DNA of 64,000 nt, taken from NCBI GenBank assembly GCA_020637815.1, contig JACKJS010000002.1:434001-498000 (forward strand). The letters run 5' to 3'. Below, in pieces: positions 16,061-25,451 of the stretch. The notes below the pieces were generated by a model. The model made no database searches. It had not been told where the DNA came from and worked only from the letters and a program-made list of their open reading frames with translations. Positions within the stretch are counted from its first letter, which is position 1; each line of letters opens with the position of its first letter. Source of the stretch: Hyphomicrobiaceae bacterium (GTDB taxonomy: Bacteria; Pseudomonadota; Alphaproteobacteria; Rhizobiales; Methyloligellaceae). The position numbers were made by a program, and so were the translations under genes.

Positions 16061-19000
16061 TTAGCTCTGTCCGGAGCGGCCGCGCGCCGCGAGGCTGTCG
16101 CGGAGCTCCATCAGGGCCGCGAAGGGCGAATGCTCGGGGTTAAGCTGTTCCCGCTTCGGCGCGCGATTGCCCTCGTCTTTGCGATCCCGGCCTTTGCCAT
16201 GCCGTTCGTCCTTGTGAGGCTTCCTGGGCGGCTTGCCCTGTTGTCCCTTCTGATGACGTTTGGCCTGCCGTTGCGGGCGCTCGGCCCCGCCGTCCGCCTC
16301 TTTGCCGTGCCCGCGGGCGGCCTGACGTCTATGGCCGTGTTGCTGCCGCTGGGGCCGTCGCTTAGCAGGACGCCAGATTTCGTCGAAGACCGTCTCGGCC
16401 TCCGCTTGTGCGGGCACTTCGTCACCGGCGCCAGCTTGCGCCGATATCTCGCCGGTATCCGCGCCCTCGGTTGCGTCCAGTTCGGCCGTTTTCGCGGGGT
16501 CCCCGCCCATCGCCGCTCCGGCATTTTCGATCCGCCGCCGTTCCAAGCGGAATCCTAGTCCGCGCAGGATCGAGGCGAATTCTTCGCCCGAACATCCGAC
16601 CATCGACATCAGTTCAGGCACGACACGGAAGCCGCCGTCTCCCGTGGCGCCCGACGGTCCCGCAAGCGGCTTGGGACCGGCGGCCGTGGCTGGCGCGGGC
16701 GTGGCGGCGGTTCCGGCACCGCTGCCATCGGTCGAGGCGGTCATTGCGCCGGCCTGTTCTCCGGTAGGCTCAGGCGTCAGTGCTGCAGAGACTTCGGGGC
16801 CTTCCGCTTCAGACGCCGGAGCCTCTACGGCGGGGGCTTCTGGAGCCGGTGCCTCCGGGACCGGTCCCTCGGGGGCCTGACGCCACGTCACACGTGCCCG
16901 GATCAGGTCGGACAGCCGTTCCAGCATGTCGATCCGGACGGCGCGATTGCCGGCGACGTGGAACCCCGCCGCGCGCCAATAGGGCTCGGGCAAGGCCTGG
17001 TCCGCGGGCACCGAGGTCAGGCCTTGCTGCGGCCGTTCCGGCATGGCGTCCACGTCGATCCCGTATTCCCGGCCCCCGTGCAGCGCCCAAAGCAGGAGCA
17101 GGAGCTCCGCCGCGGCGGGTTTCAGCAGGGCGGGGAAGTAGAGATTGAAGGCGCCGAAACGGACGCCGTATTTCCGCAGCTGGGCGCGGTCGGACTGATC
17201 GAGCGCCTTGATGTCATCGGCGGCGCCCTCGCGCCGGAGAACGCCGAGATTTTCGGTGATGCGGAAGGCGAGCCCGCGCGCGAGACCGGTCAGGTCCTCG
17301 GCGTTGCTCAGAGCCATGAGTGGCTTGAGCTTCGCATCCAGATGGGCGGCGAGCCAGGCATCCAGGCGCACGGCGACGCGTTCCCGATCCGGCGCGCTCA
17401 AATTCTCGTCGGCGAACAACTCGATGCGTGGCTTCAGCGCCGTCTCGCCTGGAACCAGCCGGCCGACCTCGCAACCCTGCCACAACACGCGCCCGCTTCC
17501 CGACAGGGCAATGGTGTCGTCGGTCGCGGACGACAGTGCATCGCTGCGCGAGGCGAGCTCGCTCGCCAAAACTTGCGTGGCCGCATTGCGCGCGGCCTTT
17601 CCATGAATGCCGTCGCCCGAAGAATCGGGCGTGAAGCGGAATCCGTCCAGACGGCCCACATAGTGGTTCTCCACTAGGATCTGACCGTCTTCGCCGATTT
17701 CGGCCATCATTTCCTCCTTGTCGCGCAGGCGACGCATGAGCACGCTGGTTCGCCGGTCGACGAAGCGTTGCGTCAGGCGCTCGTGAAGCGCGTCGGACAA
17801 TTTGTCCTCGATCGACCTGGTGCGTTCTTGCCAGTGCTCCGGATCGTCCAGCCATTGAGCGCGGTGGGACACAAATGTCCAGGTGCGAATTTGCGCCAGA
17901 CGATTCGACAACGTATCGAGGTCGCCTTCGGTTCGATCGGCCTGTCCCACTTGCCGGGCGAACCAGTCCTCGGGAATCTTGCCGTCGTCACTCATGACGA
18001 ACCCGAACAGCGTGCCGACGAGGTCCGCGTGGTCGGTGGGCGAGACGCGCTGGTAGTCCGGGATCTGGCACATGTCCCACAGCAGCGCGACTGCCGCCGG
18101 CGAGCGCGCCATGTCGCAAATGGCCTCGTCGCGCGTCACGTTCTCGAGCGCGATGACGTCGTCGACCATGCGCGAGCGGATGAGACGGGGATGGACGGGC
18201 GTTTCGCGCAGGCTCTCTTTGAGCGCGTCGATGGATGCGGTGTCCAACGTGCGGCTGCGCCATTGCAGGACGCCCACCTGATCGAAGGCGTGGGTCTCGA
18301 GACGCTCGATCAACTCCGCGTCGAACGGGCCGACTTGTCCCGTTGCCCCGAACGTGCCGTCGTTCATGTGGCGCCCGGCGCGTCCGGCGATCTGTCCGAG
18401 TTCCGAGGGGGTGAGGTTGCGATGCGTGTTGCCGTCGAACTTGCGCACCCCTGCGAAGGCGACGTGATCGAGATCGAGATTGAGGCCCATGCCGATCGCG
18501 TCGGTCGCGACCAGGAAGTCCACGTCGCCGTTCTGATAGAGAGCGACTTGCGCGTTGCGCGTGCGCGGAGACAGCGCGCCGAGCACCACGGCCGCCCCGC
18601 CCCGCTGACGGCGCACGAGTTCGGCGATGGCGTACACATCGTTCGCGGAGAAGGCGACGATGGCCGAACGCCGGGGCAGCCGCGTGATCTTCTTTTCGCC
18701 CGCATAGGTGAGGTTCGACATGCGCGGGCGCGATACGAGGTTGGCACCGGGTAGCAGCTCCCGGATCGCCTCGCGCATCGTCGCGGCGCCGAGCAGCAAT
18801 GTCTCGCTCAGGCCGCGCGCATGGAACAGCCGGTTGGTGAAGACATGGCCGCGCTCGGCGTCGGCGGCGAGCTGAATTTCGTCGATGGCGACGAAGTCGG
18901 CCTCCAACTCGCGCGGCATCGCTTCCACGGTGCAGACATAGAAGCGGGCACGAGGCGGCTTGATCTTCTCTTCGCCCGTAATCAGCGCAACCTGGCCCGC

Positions 19001-19222
19001 GCCCACCTTGGCGACCACCTTCTCGTAGACCTCGCGCGCGAGGAGCCGCAAGGGCAGGCCGATCACGCCGACATCGTGGGCGAGCATGCGCTCGATGGCG
19101 AGATGGGTCTTGCCCGTGTTGGTCGGGCCCAGCACGGCGGTAACGCCCCGCCCGCGATTGGGCGGTCCGTGCGCGCCAATCGTCTGCGCGCCTGTGGATT
19201 GTGTGGATAAGGCTTTGGACAT
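16061..19222 (-). CDS. SUV3-like superfamily 2 RNA helicase with basic C-terminal tail
   Basis: A 1053-aa helicase. Walker A GPTNTGKTH sits near residue 32, motif II is DEIQ (AIDEIQLAADAERG), and motif VI is QIAGRAGRHMNDG. The DEIQ box and overall plan match the mitochondrial SUV3/alphaproteobacterial helicase family, which unwinds RNA for decay. A long Ala/Pro/Glu-rich linker (about 790-900) and a Lys/Arg/His/Gln-rich tail (about 955-1030) follow; such tails usually bind RNA or ribonuclease partners. The start is ATG 19222. The 573 bp upstream hold a 104-bp duplication and a GAAC-N7-GAAC site. It probably forms an operon with the S4 protein downstream. Confidence 0.88.
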   Translation of the reverse strand: MSKALSTQSTGAQTIGAHGPPNRGRGVTAVLGPTNTGKTHLAIERMLAHDVGVIGLPLRLLAREVYEKVVAKVGAGQVALITGEEKIKPPRARFYVCTVEAMPRELEADFVAIDEIQLAADAERGHVFTNRLFHARGLSETLLLGAATMREAIRELLPGANLVSRPRMSNLTYAGEKKITRLPRRSAIVAFSANDVYAIAELVRRQRGGAAVVLGALSPRTRNAQVALYQNGDVDFLVATDAIGMGLNLDLDHVAFAGVRKFDGNTHRNLTPSELGQIAGRAGRHMNDGTFGATGQVGPFDAELIERLETHAFDQVGVLQWRSRTLDTASIDALKESLRETPVHPRLIRSRMVDDVIALENVTRDEAICDMARSPAAVALLWDMCQIPDYQRVSPTDHADLVGTLFGFVMSDDGKIPEDWFARQVGQADRTEGDLDTLSNRLAQIRTWTFVSHRAQWLDDPEHWQERTRSIEDKLSDALHERLTQRFVDRRTSVLMRRLRDKEEMMAEIGEDGQILVENHYVGRLDGFRFTPDSSGDGIHGKAARNAATQVLASELASRSDALSSATDDTIALSGSGRVLWQGCEVGRLVPGETALKPRIELFADENLSAPDRERVAVRLDAWLAAHLDAKLKPLMALSNAEDLTGLARGLAFRITENLGVLRREGAADDIKALDQSDRAQLRKYGVRFGAFNLYFPALLKPAAAELLLLLWALHGGREYGIDVDAMPERPQQGLTSVPADQALPEPYWRAAGFHVAGNRAVRIDMLERLSDLIRARVTWRQAPEGPVPEAPAPEAPAVEAPASEAEGPEVSAALTPEPTGEQAGAMTASTDGSGAGTAATPAPATAAGPKPLAGPSGATGDGGFRVVPELMSMVGCSGEEFASILRGLGFRLERRRIENAGAAMGGDPAKTAELDATEGADTGEISAQAGAGDEVPAQAEAETVFDEIWRPAKRRPQRQQHGHRRQAARGHGKEADGGAERPQRQAKRHQKGQQGKPPRKPHKDERHGKGRDRKDEGNRAPKREQLNPEHSPFAALMELRDSLAARGRSGQS

Positions 19223-19259
19223 TCAGCGAAATTCTTAACGCGACTCGTGGCTTCGGCGT

Positions 19260-19274
19260 GAACGGGACCAGAAC
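19260..19274 (-). promoter_or_regulatory. Candidate LexA (SOS) box, GAAC-N7-GAAC
   Basis: GAACGGGACCAGAAC reads GTTC-N7-GTTC on the minus strand, the direct-repeat LexA site known in alphaproteobacteria. It is 38 bp upstream of the helicase start codon. An exact match of eight fixed bases is expected about once or twice by chance in 64 kb, so the evidence is the intergenic position. Confidence 0.4.
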
Positions 19275-19434
19275 GAATCCCGTCCGAATCGCTGACTCCA
19301 GCGTATTCGAATTATGTTCCGCCCCAAAATGGAACGGCGATTGGACGCTGGTTCGGCTGAGAGTGCATGTAAGCGTTTTGGGCCGCCCGCGCTACATCTA
19401 GCATCTTTTTCCGGCAGAAGGCCGCGCGCCGCGG

Positions 19435-19538
19435 GATCGCAACGGGAACAGAGCAGGGGCGAATCAGGGGATCGTAAATTTTCGCGGCCCGTTCCCCACG
19501 ACATCTTGTGGTTTGGGCATCCGGCGTTAACAGATGGG
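19435..19538. repeat. 104-bp duplicated segment, copy A
   Basis: Aligns without gaps to 19660-19763 with 84 of 104 positions identical by hand count. Shared blocks include GATCGCAACGGGAACAGA, CGAATCAGGGG, GTAAAT, TTCGCGG, ACGACAT and TTGTGGTTT. Spacing between copies is 225 bp. Confidence 0.85.
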
Positions 19539-19659
19539 CGAACTGGCCGATCCTCGGGCCGCAGCCCCAGGATGATTTGCCCGACATTGCCGCACGCGTC
19601 GGCGTGGGACGCCACCGCTACATTTTGCATTTTTGCAAATTCGAGGATCGTTTTTGCAA

Positions 19660-19763
19660 GATCGCAACGGGAACAGACCGGGCCCGAATCAGGGGTTTGT
19701 AAATCTTCGCGGGCCGTTCCCTACGACATGTTGTGGTTTCGAGGGGCCGCGTTAACCAGTGGG
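19660..19763. repeat. 104-bp duplicated segment, copy B
   Basis: Second copy, ending 32 bp before the DUF3108 stop codon. Most differences from copy A cluster in positions 81-100, the stretch before the shared CGTTAAC and TGGG. Same orientation as copy A. Confidence 0.85.
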
Positions 19764-19795
19764 TTCCAGCGTCCCTACCGGGGCAGCGAGGCGGC

Positions 19796-20827
19796 TCAGC
19801 GCGCCTCGGCGCGGCCCGCGCGTCCAACGCGCAGCGACGTCACGACGGCGGTGCCATAGCCGACCGACGTCGGCATCACGATGCGATAGGGCACGTACAT
19901 ATCAGTGCCTTGCAAGGGCACCATCCAGGCCTCGATCTGATTGCTCTGGCGCAATTGCTCGATGCCCGGGTCGCCGCGCGGATAGCCTGAGATCGGAACG
20001 AATTTCACCTTGCAGACCGCGGCCGGGCCCGTGTAGCTGCCGGCGCCCCGGTTCTGCACCATCACGCGCTTCTTCGGCTTCAACACGAGATCGTAGCGCG
20101 ACCGTCCGTCGAAGATCGGGATCACTTGGTTGCAGACGCTGAGATCGCCATGCGGATTTCCCGAGCGCGCGGTGAGAAAGACGCCGCTCAGCGGGTCCAC
20201 CACATGCTGCACCTGTTCTTTCGTGACCTTGATCTCGCCGGGATAGGAGCGCGGCTTCGGCCAAATACTGACGGACTGTACGAAGCCGTCGCCAAAGGAG
20301 ATGCGCAGGCGTTCGCTGTATTTTCCGTCCGTCTGGCTGAACGAATAGGTCGTCGGGTTCGGACCGGCGGTGGTCGCCGCGCCCGCGCCCCCGATGGAAC
20401 CTTGCCAATTGAACACCCAGCCTTTGAGTACGGAGAAGGTTCCGGTGCCGCGCAAATTGTACTGTCCGTCGCGGACCGTGCCGGCAATGCTGAAATTGCC
20501 CAGATTGAAGCGGCCGAGGCTGACATTGTAGACGGCGACGAAGCGGGCCGAGGTGTCGACCGGCGGGGCCGCCGAGGGCGTTGCCGGCATGTCGGGCGAA
20601 GGCTCGCTGTCCTCCGGGCGATCCTTGTAGAGCCCTTCGATCGGGAAGGGCGGGGGCCTGTCGTCAGGGGCCTCGCCGCGCGTCTCCGGCTCGGCCTGTA
20701 TCTCGGCCCGTGCGCCGCCTGCGTCCCCGTCCGGCCAAAAGTCCAGTGAAATCAGAGCCAAGGCCGCAATGCCCAGCGTCAGCGCGGCAGGCGCGCCCAA
20801 GCTCATGACATATCGTGCGACCCGCAT
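19796..20827 (-). CDS. DUF3108-domain exported protein
   Basis: A 343-aa protein with an N-terminal membrane/signal segment (ALTLGIAALALISLDF, residues 15-31), a Pro/Glu-rich low-complexity stretch (about 40-90) and a DUF3108 domain (about 95-330) that predicts a lipocalin-like beta-barrel. Recognisable parts are FVAVYNVSLGRFNLGNFSI, FNWQGSIGG, VDPLSGVFL and CNQVIPIFDGRSRYDL. It is probably periplasmic or anchored in the inner membrane. Its biochemical role is not known. It is transcribed away from rpmB. Confidence 0.8.
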   Translation of the reverse strand: MRVARYVMSLGAPAALTLGIAALALISLDFWPDGDAGGARAEIQAEPETRGEAPDDRPPPFPIEGLYKDRPEDSEPSPDMPATPSAAPPVDTSARFVAVYNVSLGRFNLGNFSIAGTVRDGQYNLRGTGTFSVLKGWVFNWQGSIGGAGAATTAGPNPTTYSFSQTDGKYSERLRISFGDGFVQSVSIWPKPRSYPGEIKVTKEQVQHVVDPLSGVFLTARSGNPHGDLSVCNQVIPIFDGRSRYDLVLKPKKRVMVQNRGAGSYTGPAAVCKVKFVPISGYPRGDPGIEQLRQSNQIEAWMVPLQGTDMYVPYRIVMPTSVGYGTAVVTSLRVGRAGRAEAR

Positions 20828-21048
20828 CTATCGCAGCCTTTCCCGGTGTTCCCCGCTTTTTGGATTTCGCAAGGCCACTGTCCAGGATTAGAAGGATTCG
20901 TCAATTGGGCCAACCGAGGCGAAATGCCTTCTGTGCCTTGACCGAATTGCGCCATCCCCGTATATGTCCCGGCCTTGAGCCTTGCGCTCGTGAAACGCCA
21001 CGAGCCGCGCGAGGTATTCACAAGATTTTCGTTGGAAGGACAAGGACC

Positions 21049-21348
21049 ATGGCCCGTCGCTGCGAGCTGTCCGGCAAAGCCGTGCTCACCGGCAACAATG
21101 TGAGCCATGCTAAGCGCCGCACCCGGCGCCGCTTCTTGCCGAATCTGAGCAATGTCACGCTTCAGAGCGATGTTCTGAAGAAGACCGTCCGCTTCACCGT
21201 TTCCGCGAGCGCGCTGCGCTCGGTCGAGCATCGTGGCGGGCTGGATGCTTATCTGCTCAAGGCAGGCGAGGACGAGCTCTCCCTCAAGGCCCGGCGTCTG
21301 AAGCGAGAGATCGCCAAGGCGACCGAGGCGCAGGCCGCCGCCTCCTAA
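21049..21348 (+). CDS. rpmB: 50S ribosomal protein L28
   Basis: A 99-aa basic ribosomal protein of the large subunit. The start MARRCELSGK, then NVSHAKRRTRRRFLPNL and LRSVEHRGGLDAYLLKA, are classic L28 features, with the alphaproteobacterial length and Ala-rich end. ATG 21049 follows GGAAGGACAAGG. It is a single-gene transcript facing the convergent esterase-like gene 21 bp downstream. Confidence 0.97.
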   Translation: MARRCELSGKAVLTGNNVSHAKRRTRRRFLPNLSNVTLQSDVLKKTVRFTVSASALRSVEHRGGLDAYLLKAGEDELSLKARRLKREIAKATEAQAAAS

Positions 21349-21369
21349 GGCCGTGCCGGTCCCGCCCGC

Positions 21370-22416
21370 CTAGGGCAGGGTGAACTGCATGATCAGCGAG
21401 CGCTGCAAGGCGCTGAAATTGTCGTCCGACATGACCGTCAGGACGGTCTCGCCTCCGTGTGCGCGGTGCACGGCGATCGCTTCCATATTGTCGATGTTCA
21501 TGATGTCGCTGGCTTCGAGCAGGACCTCGCCCCCGATCAGCTTGCCGGGCCGGAGATCGGACGCCGCGATCCGGCGGATGCGCATCTTCACGCCTTCCGA
21601 GTAGCGGAAGCGGCGTTCCAGCAGGAGAAGTCCGCCGTCTGGCAACCCGGCCGCGCCGGTGAAGTCGAAGCCGCCAAGCCGTCTGATCGTGATCGTGCCA
21701 GGCGATGGGCCGCCGATGAGCCAGCCAATGAGATTGCCGTTCCGGTCCTTCAAGCGCTCCGGAAGGGCGACAATGGTGCCCTTCATCCGGCCCGCCTCGA
21801 TGGTGGCGAGCGCCTCCAGCCCCATATTTGACCTCATGCCGCGTGCGGCCTTGGGCAAGGGAACAGCGCCGTCCGGCGGCCCGAAGCGCTCCGGCGTGAA
21901 GGGATAGCGCATGATGCGATGGTCGCGCTCGAACGAGACAAGCGCGGTGCCTTGCGTTGTGTCGCCCGACAGGAGCGCCATGTCTTCCGAGTCCTGCCGG
22001 CCGCCGGACCGCACCGGCTTGCCGTCCTCATCGAGGATGGGTCCGAGCATGACGTCGGAGAGCCCCGTCAGGCGGAGCCCGTCATAGCCGAGGGTCGCTC
22101 GCATCCAGGAGCCAGCATCGGAGAGTGCGAGCAGGGTCGTGCCGGACGCGTCGAGGGCCATGGCGGAATAGCCGCCGAAATGGCGCGAACGCGCGAAGAT
22201 ATTGAGACCGCCGCGATAGGTGAGCTTGCCGAACTTCGTCAGCGTGGCATCGTCGCGGTCGAACGACAGCGGAACGACGGAGACGCGCGTGGACACCGGG
22301 CCGTCCAAGGGCACGGCCGGTTTGGCGATCAGCGAGGGCGTGTCGAGGTAGAGAAAGGCAGCGCCGGTCAGGACGACAGCCAGAGCCGCCGTGGCCTTGC
22401 GCGATATCAGGAACAC
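21370..22416 (-). CDS. Exported esterase-like/phytase-like protein (PF13449 type)
   Basis: A 348-aa protein with an N-terminal signal anchor (TAALAVVLTGAAFLYL, residues 8-23) and one 'esterase-like activity of phytase' beta-propeller domain. Signatures are SRHFGGYSAMALDASGTTLLALSD, SEDMALLSGD, NMGLEALATIE and IDNMEAIAVH. It is probably periplasmic. The substrate is unknown. Its start codon abuts the cobT stop with no gap, so the two may share a transcript. Confidence 0.82.
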   Translation of the reverse strand: MFLISRKATAALAVVLTGAAFLYLDTPSLIAKPAVPLDGPVSTRVSVVPLSFDRDDATLTKFGKLTYRGGLNIFARSRHFGGYSAMALDASGTTLLALSDAGSWMRATLGYDGLRLTGLSDVMLGPILDEDGKPVRSGGRQDSEDMALLSGDTTQGTALVSFERDHRIMRYPFTPERFGPPDGAVPLPKAARGMRSNMGLEALATIEAGRMKGTIVALPERLKDRNGNLIGWLIGGPSPGTITIRRLGGFDFTGAAGLPDGGLLLLERRFRYSEGVKMRIRRIAASDLRPGKLIGGEVLLEASDIMNIDNMEAIAVHRAHGGETVLTVMSDDNFSALQRSLIMQFTLP

Positions 22417-24315
22417 CTAGTGCAATGCCCGGCGTTTGGCCCGCGCCGCCGAGGGGTTCGCGCGATGCAGCGCGCGCGCTGCGTGGTCGTCGTCGAAGAG
22501 CTCGGCGAGCTTGTCGGTCATCGCCCCGGCCAATTCCTCCGCGTCGGTGATGGTGACGGCGCGGCGGTAGTAGCGCGTCACGTCGTGGCCGATACCGATG
22601 GCCAGCAGCTCGACCGGCGAGCGCGTTTCGATCTCGTTGATCACCTGGCGCAAATGCTTCTCGAGATATGCGCCGGAGTTCACCGACAATGTCGAATCGT
22701 CCACGGGTGCGCCATCGGAGATCATCATCAGGATGCGCCGCTGTTCGGACCGGGCCAGAAGACGCTTATGCGCCCAGGCCAGCGCCTCGCCGTCGATATT
22801 CTCTTTCAAAAGCCCCTCGCGCATCATCAGGCCGAGATTGCGCCGCGCGCGCCGCCAAGGCATGTCGGCCGACTTGTAGACGATGTGCCGGAGATCGTTC
22901 AGCCGGCCGGGGAACGGCGGCTTCATGGCCTTCAGCCAGGCTTCGCGCGCATGCCCGCCCTTCCAGGCCCGGGTGGTGAAGCCCAAAATCTCCACCTTGA
23001 CGCCGCACCGTTCCAAGGTGCGCGCCAGAATGTCGGCGCAACAGGCGGCGACCATGATCGGGCGTCCGCGCATCGAGCCGGAATTGTCGAGCAGCAACGT
23101 GACGACCGTGTCGCGGAACTCGGTGTCGCGCTCTTGTTTGAAGGTCAACGGATGCATGGGGTCGATGATGACGCGCGTCAGGCGCGCGGCATCGAGCGTG
23201 CCCTCGTCGAGATCGAAATCCCAGCCGCGATCCTGCTGCGCGAGCAGGCGGCGTTGCAGCCGGTTGGCCAGCCGCGCGACCGCGCCCTGAAGCGCCACGA
23301 GCTGCTTGTCGAGGAACGAGCGCAGCCGGTCGAGTTCCTCGGCGTCGCACAGTTCCTCGGCGGTAACGATCTCGTCGAACTCCTCGGTGAAGATCTTGTA
23401 GCCGAACGCGGACGGGTCATCGAGGACGGACAGGTTGGGGCGCCAGGGATCCCCGCGGCGCGGTAGATCGGCCGCCTCGTCGTCTTCGTCGAGCTGGTCG
23501 GTGGCGCCGTCCTCTTGGTCGTCCATCGTGTCTTCGGACGTGTCGTCGGGCTCCGCTCGCGCCTCTTGGGCAAGCTCCGAGCCTGTCTGCATTTCCGCCT
23601 GATCCTCGTCCTCCGACGTGTCGGGCTCGTTTTCGCCCTCCTGGGACGACTCTTCGTCCTGGTCGCCCTGATCGAGCTGGTCGGCCATATTGAGGGCTGT
23701 CAGGAGATCGCGGGCGAGCTTGCCGAAGGCTTCCTGATCGAACAGCGTGCCCTGCATCTGATCGAGCAGCGTCTTGGCGCGCTCCTCGACCCATGGACGC
23801 CAGAGGTTCACGAGGGGCTTTGCGCGGGCCGGTGGCGCTTCGCCGGTCAACCGTTCCCGGATCATGAGCGCCAGCGCATCGGAGATCGGTGCTTCGGAGC
23901 GCTCGGTTTCCTCGGTGATGCGGCTACGCGCGTAACGCTGCTCGGTGCGGGCCATCAAATTTTGGGCGACGCCGTCCATGCGTACGGCACCGATCGCCTC
24001 GACACGGGCTTGTTCCAAAGCATCGAACACGGCCCTGGCTTCGCCGCCCGACGGCGCCAACGCCCGATTGAGGGCTTCGTCGCTGCAGGAAATCGCAAGC
24101 GCGGCCGCGTCGGCGTGTCCGCGGATGGCCGCGAGTTCCTCACGCGTCGGCACGCGCGGCGGCTCCGGCACGCGCGCCGTCTTGCCGGAAAGGCCGGGCG
24201 GTTCATTGGAGAACACGACCTCGACGCCGCCGTCTGCGGCGATAGCCCGCGTCGCCAGCGTTACCGCGCGTTTGAACGGATCGAGGGGAGCCTCTTTCCG
24301 TTTCGGTCCAGACAT
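22417..24315 (-). CDS. cobT: Cobaltochelatase subunit CobT
   Basis: A 632-aa subunit of the aerobic ATP-dependent cobaltochelatase (CobNST), which inserts Co2+ into hydrogenobyrinate a,c-diamide for vitamin B12. Order: helical N-terminal region, a very acidic Asp/Glu/Gln linker (about 220-290), then a C-terminal von Willebrand A domain with MIDAS motif DNSGSM near residue 425. It complexes with the AAA+ subunit CobS, encoded 43 bp upstream in the same direction. CobN is not in the window. Length matches the family. Confidence 0.95.
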   Translation of the reverse strand: MSGPKRKEAPLDPFKRAVTLATRAIAADGGVEVVFSNEPPGLSGKTARVPEPPRVPTREELAAIRGHADAAALAISCSDEALNRALAPSGGEARAVFDALEQARVEAIGAVRMDGVAQNLMARTEQRYARSRITEETERSEAPISDALALMIRERLTGEAPPARAKPLVNLWRPWVEERAKTLLDQMQGTLFDQEAFGKLARDLLTALNMADQLDQGDQDEESSQEGENEPDTSEDEDQAEMQTGSELAQEARAEPDDTSEDTMDDQEDGATDQLDEDDEAADLPRRGDPWRPNLSVLDDPSAFGYKIFTEEFDEIVTAEELCDAEELDRLRSFLDKQLVALQGAVARLANRLQRRLLAQQDRGWDFDLDEGTLDAARLTRVIIDPMHPLTFKQERDTEFRDTVVTLLLDNSGSMRGRPIMVAACCADILARTLERCGVKVEILGFTTRAWKGGHAREAWLKAMKPPFPGRLNDLRHIVYKSADMPWRRARRNLGLMMREGLLKENIDGEALAWAHKRLLARSEQRRILMMISDGAPVDDSTLSVNSGAYLEKHLRQVINEIETRSPVELLAIGIGHDVTRYYRRAVTITDAEELAGAMTDKLAELFDDDHAARALHRANPSAARAKRRALH

Positions 24316-24358
24316 CAGGACGGACTCCCAGAGCGGAAATTACACAAGTGGTTCCGGC

Positions 24359-25348
24359 TCAGCTCAAGGCCACATTGCCGGTGGACTCGGGCAAGTCCTC
24401 GCCAAAGCAGCGCTGGTAGAACTCGGCGATCATGCCGCGCTCGAGCTCGTCGCACTTGTTCAAGAAGGACAAGGAGAAGGCCGTGCCGACATCGCCAAAT
24501 ATCTCGGCGTTCTCAGCCCAGGTAATCACCGTACGCGGGCTCATCACCGTGGATAGGTCCCCATTCATGAAGGCGTTGCGGGTCAGCTCCGCCACGCGGA
24601 CCATGTTCGAGATGGTCTTGCAGCCCTTTTCGGTATTGAACGACTTTACCTTCGCCAGCACGATTTCGACTTCGTCGTCGTGCGGCAGGTAATTCAACGT
24701 GGCGACGATCGACCAGCGGTCCATCTGACCCTGGTTGATCTGCTGCGTGCCGTGATAGAGGCCGCTCGTGTCGCCGAGGCCGATCGTGTTCGTGGTCGCG
24801 AACAGGCGGAAGGCCGGGTGCGGCCGGATGACCTTGGACTGGTCGAGCAGAGTCAGCTTTCCCGAAACTTCCAGCACGCGCTGGATGACGAACATCACAT
24901 CCGGACGTCCCGCGTCATACTCGTCGAAGCAGAGCGCGGTGTTGGTTTGCAGCGCGTAAGGGAGAATGCCCTCGCGGAATTCGGTGACCTGCCGTCCGTC
25001 CTTGATGACGATGGCGTCCTTGCCCACGAGGTCGATGCGGCTGACATGGCTGTCGAGATTGACGCGGATGCACGGCCAGTTGAGGCGCGCCGCCACTTGC
25101 TCGATATGCGTCGATTTGCCCGTGCCATGATAGCCCTGAATCATCACCCGCCGGTTGTGTTTGAACCCGGCCAGGATCGCGAGCGTCACGTCGCGGTTGA
25201 ACAGATAGTCCGGGTCGACGTCCGGAACGTGCTCGTCGGACTGGGAATAGGCCGGCATTTCGAGATCGGAATCTATGCCGAAGACCTGGCGCACGGAGAC
25301 GGTCATATCCGGCAGGCCGGGGCCGTTCGTCGCTGTTTCAAGTGTCAT
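24359..25348 (-). CDS. cobS: Cobaltochelatase AAA+ subunit CobS
   Basis: A 329-aa MoxR-like AAA+ ATPase. Walker A GYHGTGKS sits near residue 75, Walker B is CFDEYDAGRPDV, and a sensor region with LFATTNTIGLGD follows. The N-terminal stretch (VRQVFGIDSDLEMPAYSQ) is typical of CobS. It drives metal insertion with CobT and CobN. cobS and cobT are adjacent and co-oriented, and a J-domain gene precedes them, a common order in this group. Confidence 0.96.
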   Translation of the reverse strand: MTLETATNGPGLPDMTVSVRQVFGIDSDLEMPAYSQSDEHVPDVDPDYLFNRDVTLAILAGFKHNRRVMIQGYHGTGKSTHIEQVAARLNWPCIRVNLDSHVSRIDLVGKDAIVIKDGRQVTEFREGILPYALQTNTALCFDEYDAGRPDVMFVIQRVLEVSGKLTLLDQSKVIRPHPAFRLFATTNTIGLGDTSGLYHGTQQINQGQMDRWSIVATLNYLPHDDEVEIVLAKVKSFNTEKGCKTISNMVRVAELTRNAFMNGDLSTVMSPRTVITWAENAEIFGDVGTAFSLSFLNKCDELERGMIAEFYQRCFGEDLPESTGNVALS

Positions 25349-25451
25349 GATCGATGATGAGCCTTTGTCGGTGATGGGCGCGCATCACGTCTCCACAGCG
25401 GCGCCAAATCCCTTGCGAAACCCTAATTTAGCGTGGGAATGGCGGCGCGCG

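Larger units (their letters stand above)
19223..19795. other. Large intergenic region with duplication upstream of the helicase
   Basis: 573 bp between the helicase start and the DUF3108 stop, both on the minus strand. No gene is supported: open frames here read through a duplicated segment and have no family features. It contains two copies of a 104-bp sequence (entered separately), a possible LexA-type site next to the helicase, and a TTTTTGCA-rich stretch between the copies. Confidence 0.6.

Noticed and set aside
19192..19210. Two TGTGGATNN sequences including a perfect DnaA box (19202-19210)
   Set aside because: They lie in the first codons of the helicase gene, with no AT-rich unwinding region and no dnaA or other origin genes nearby; chance is likely.
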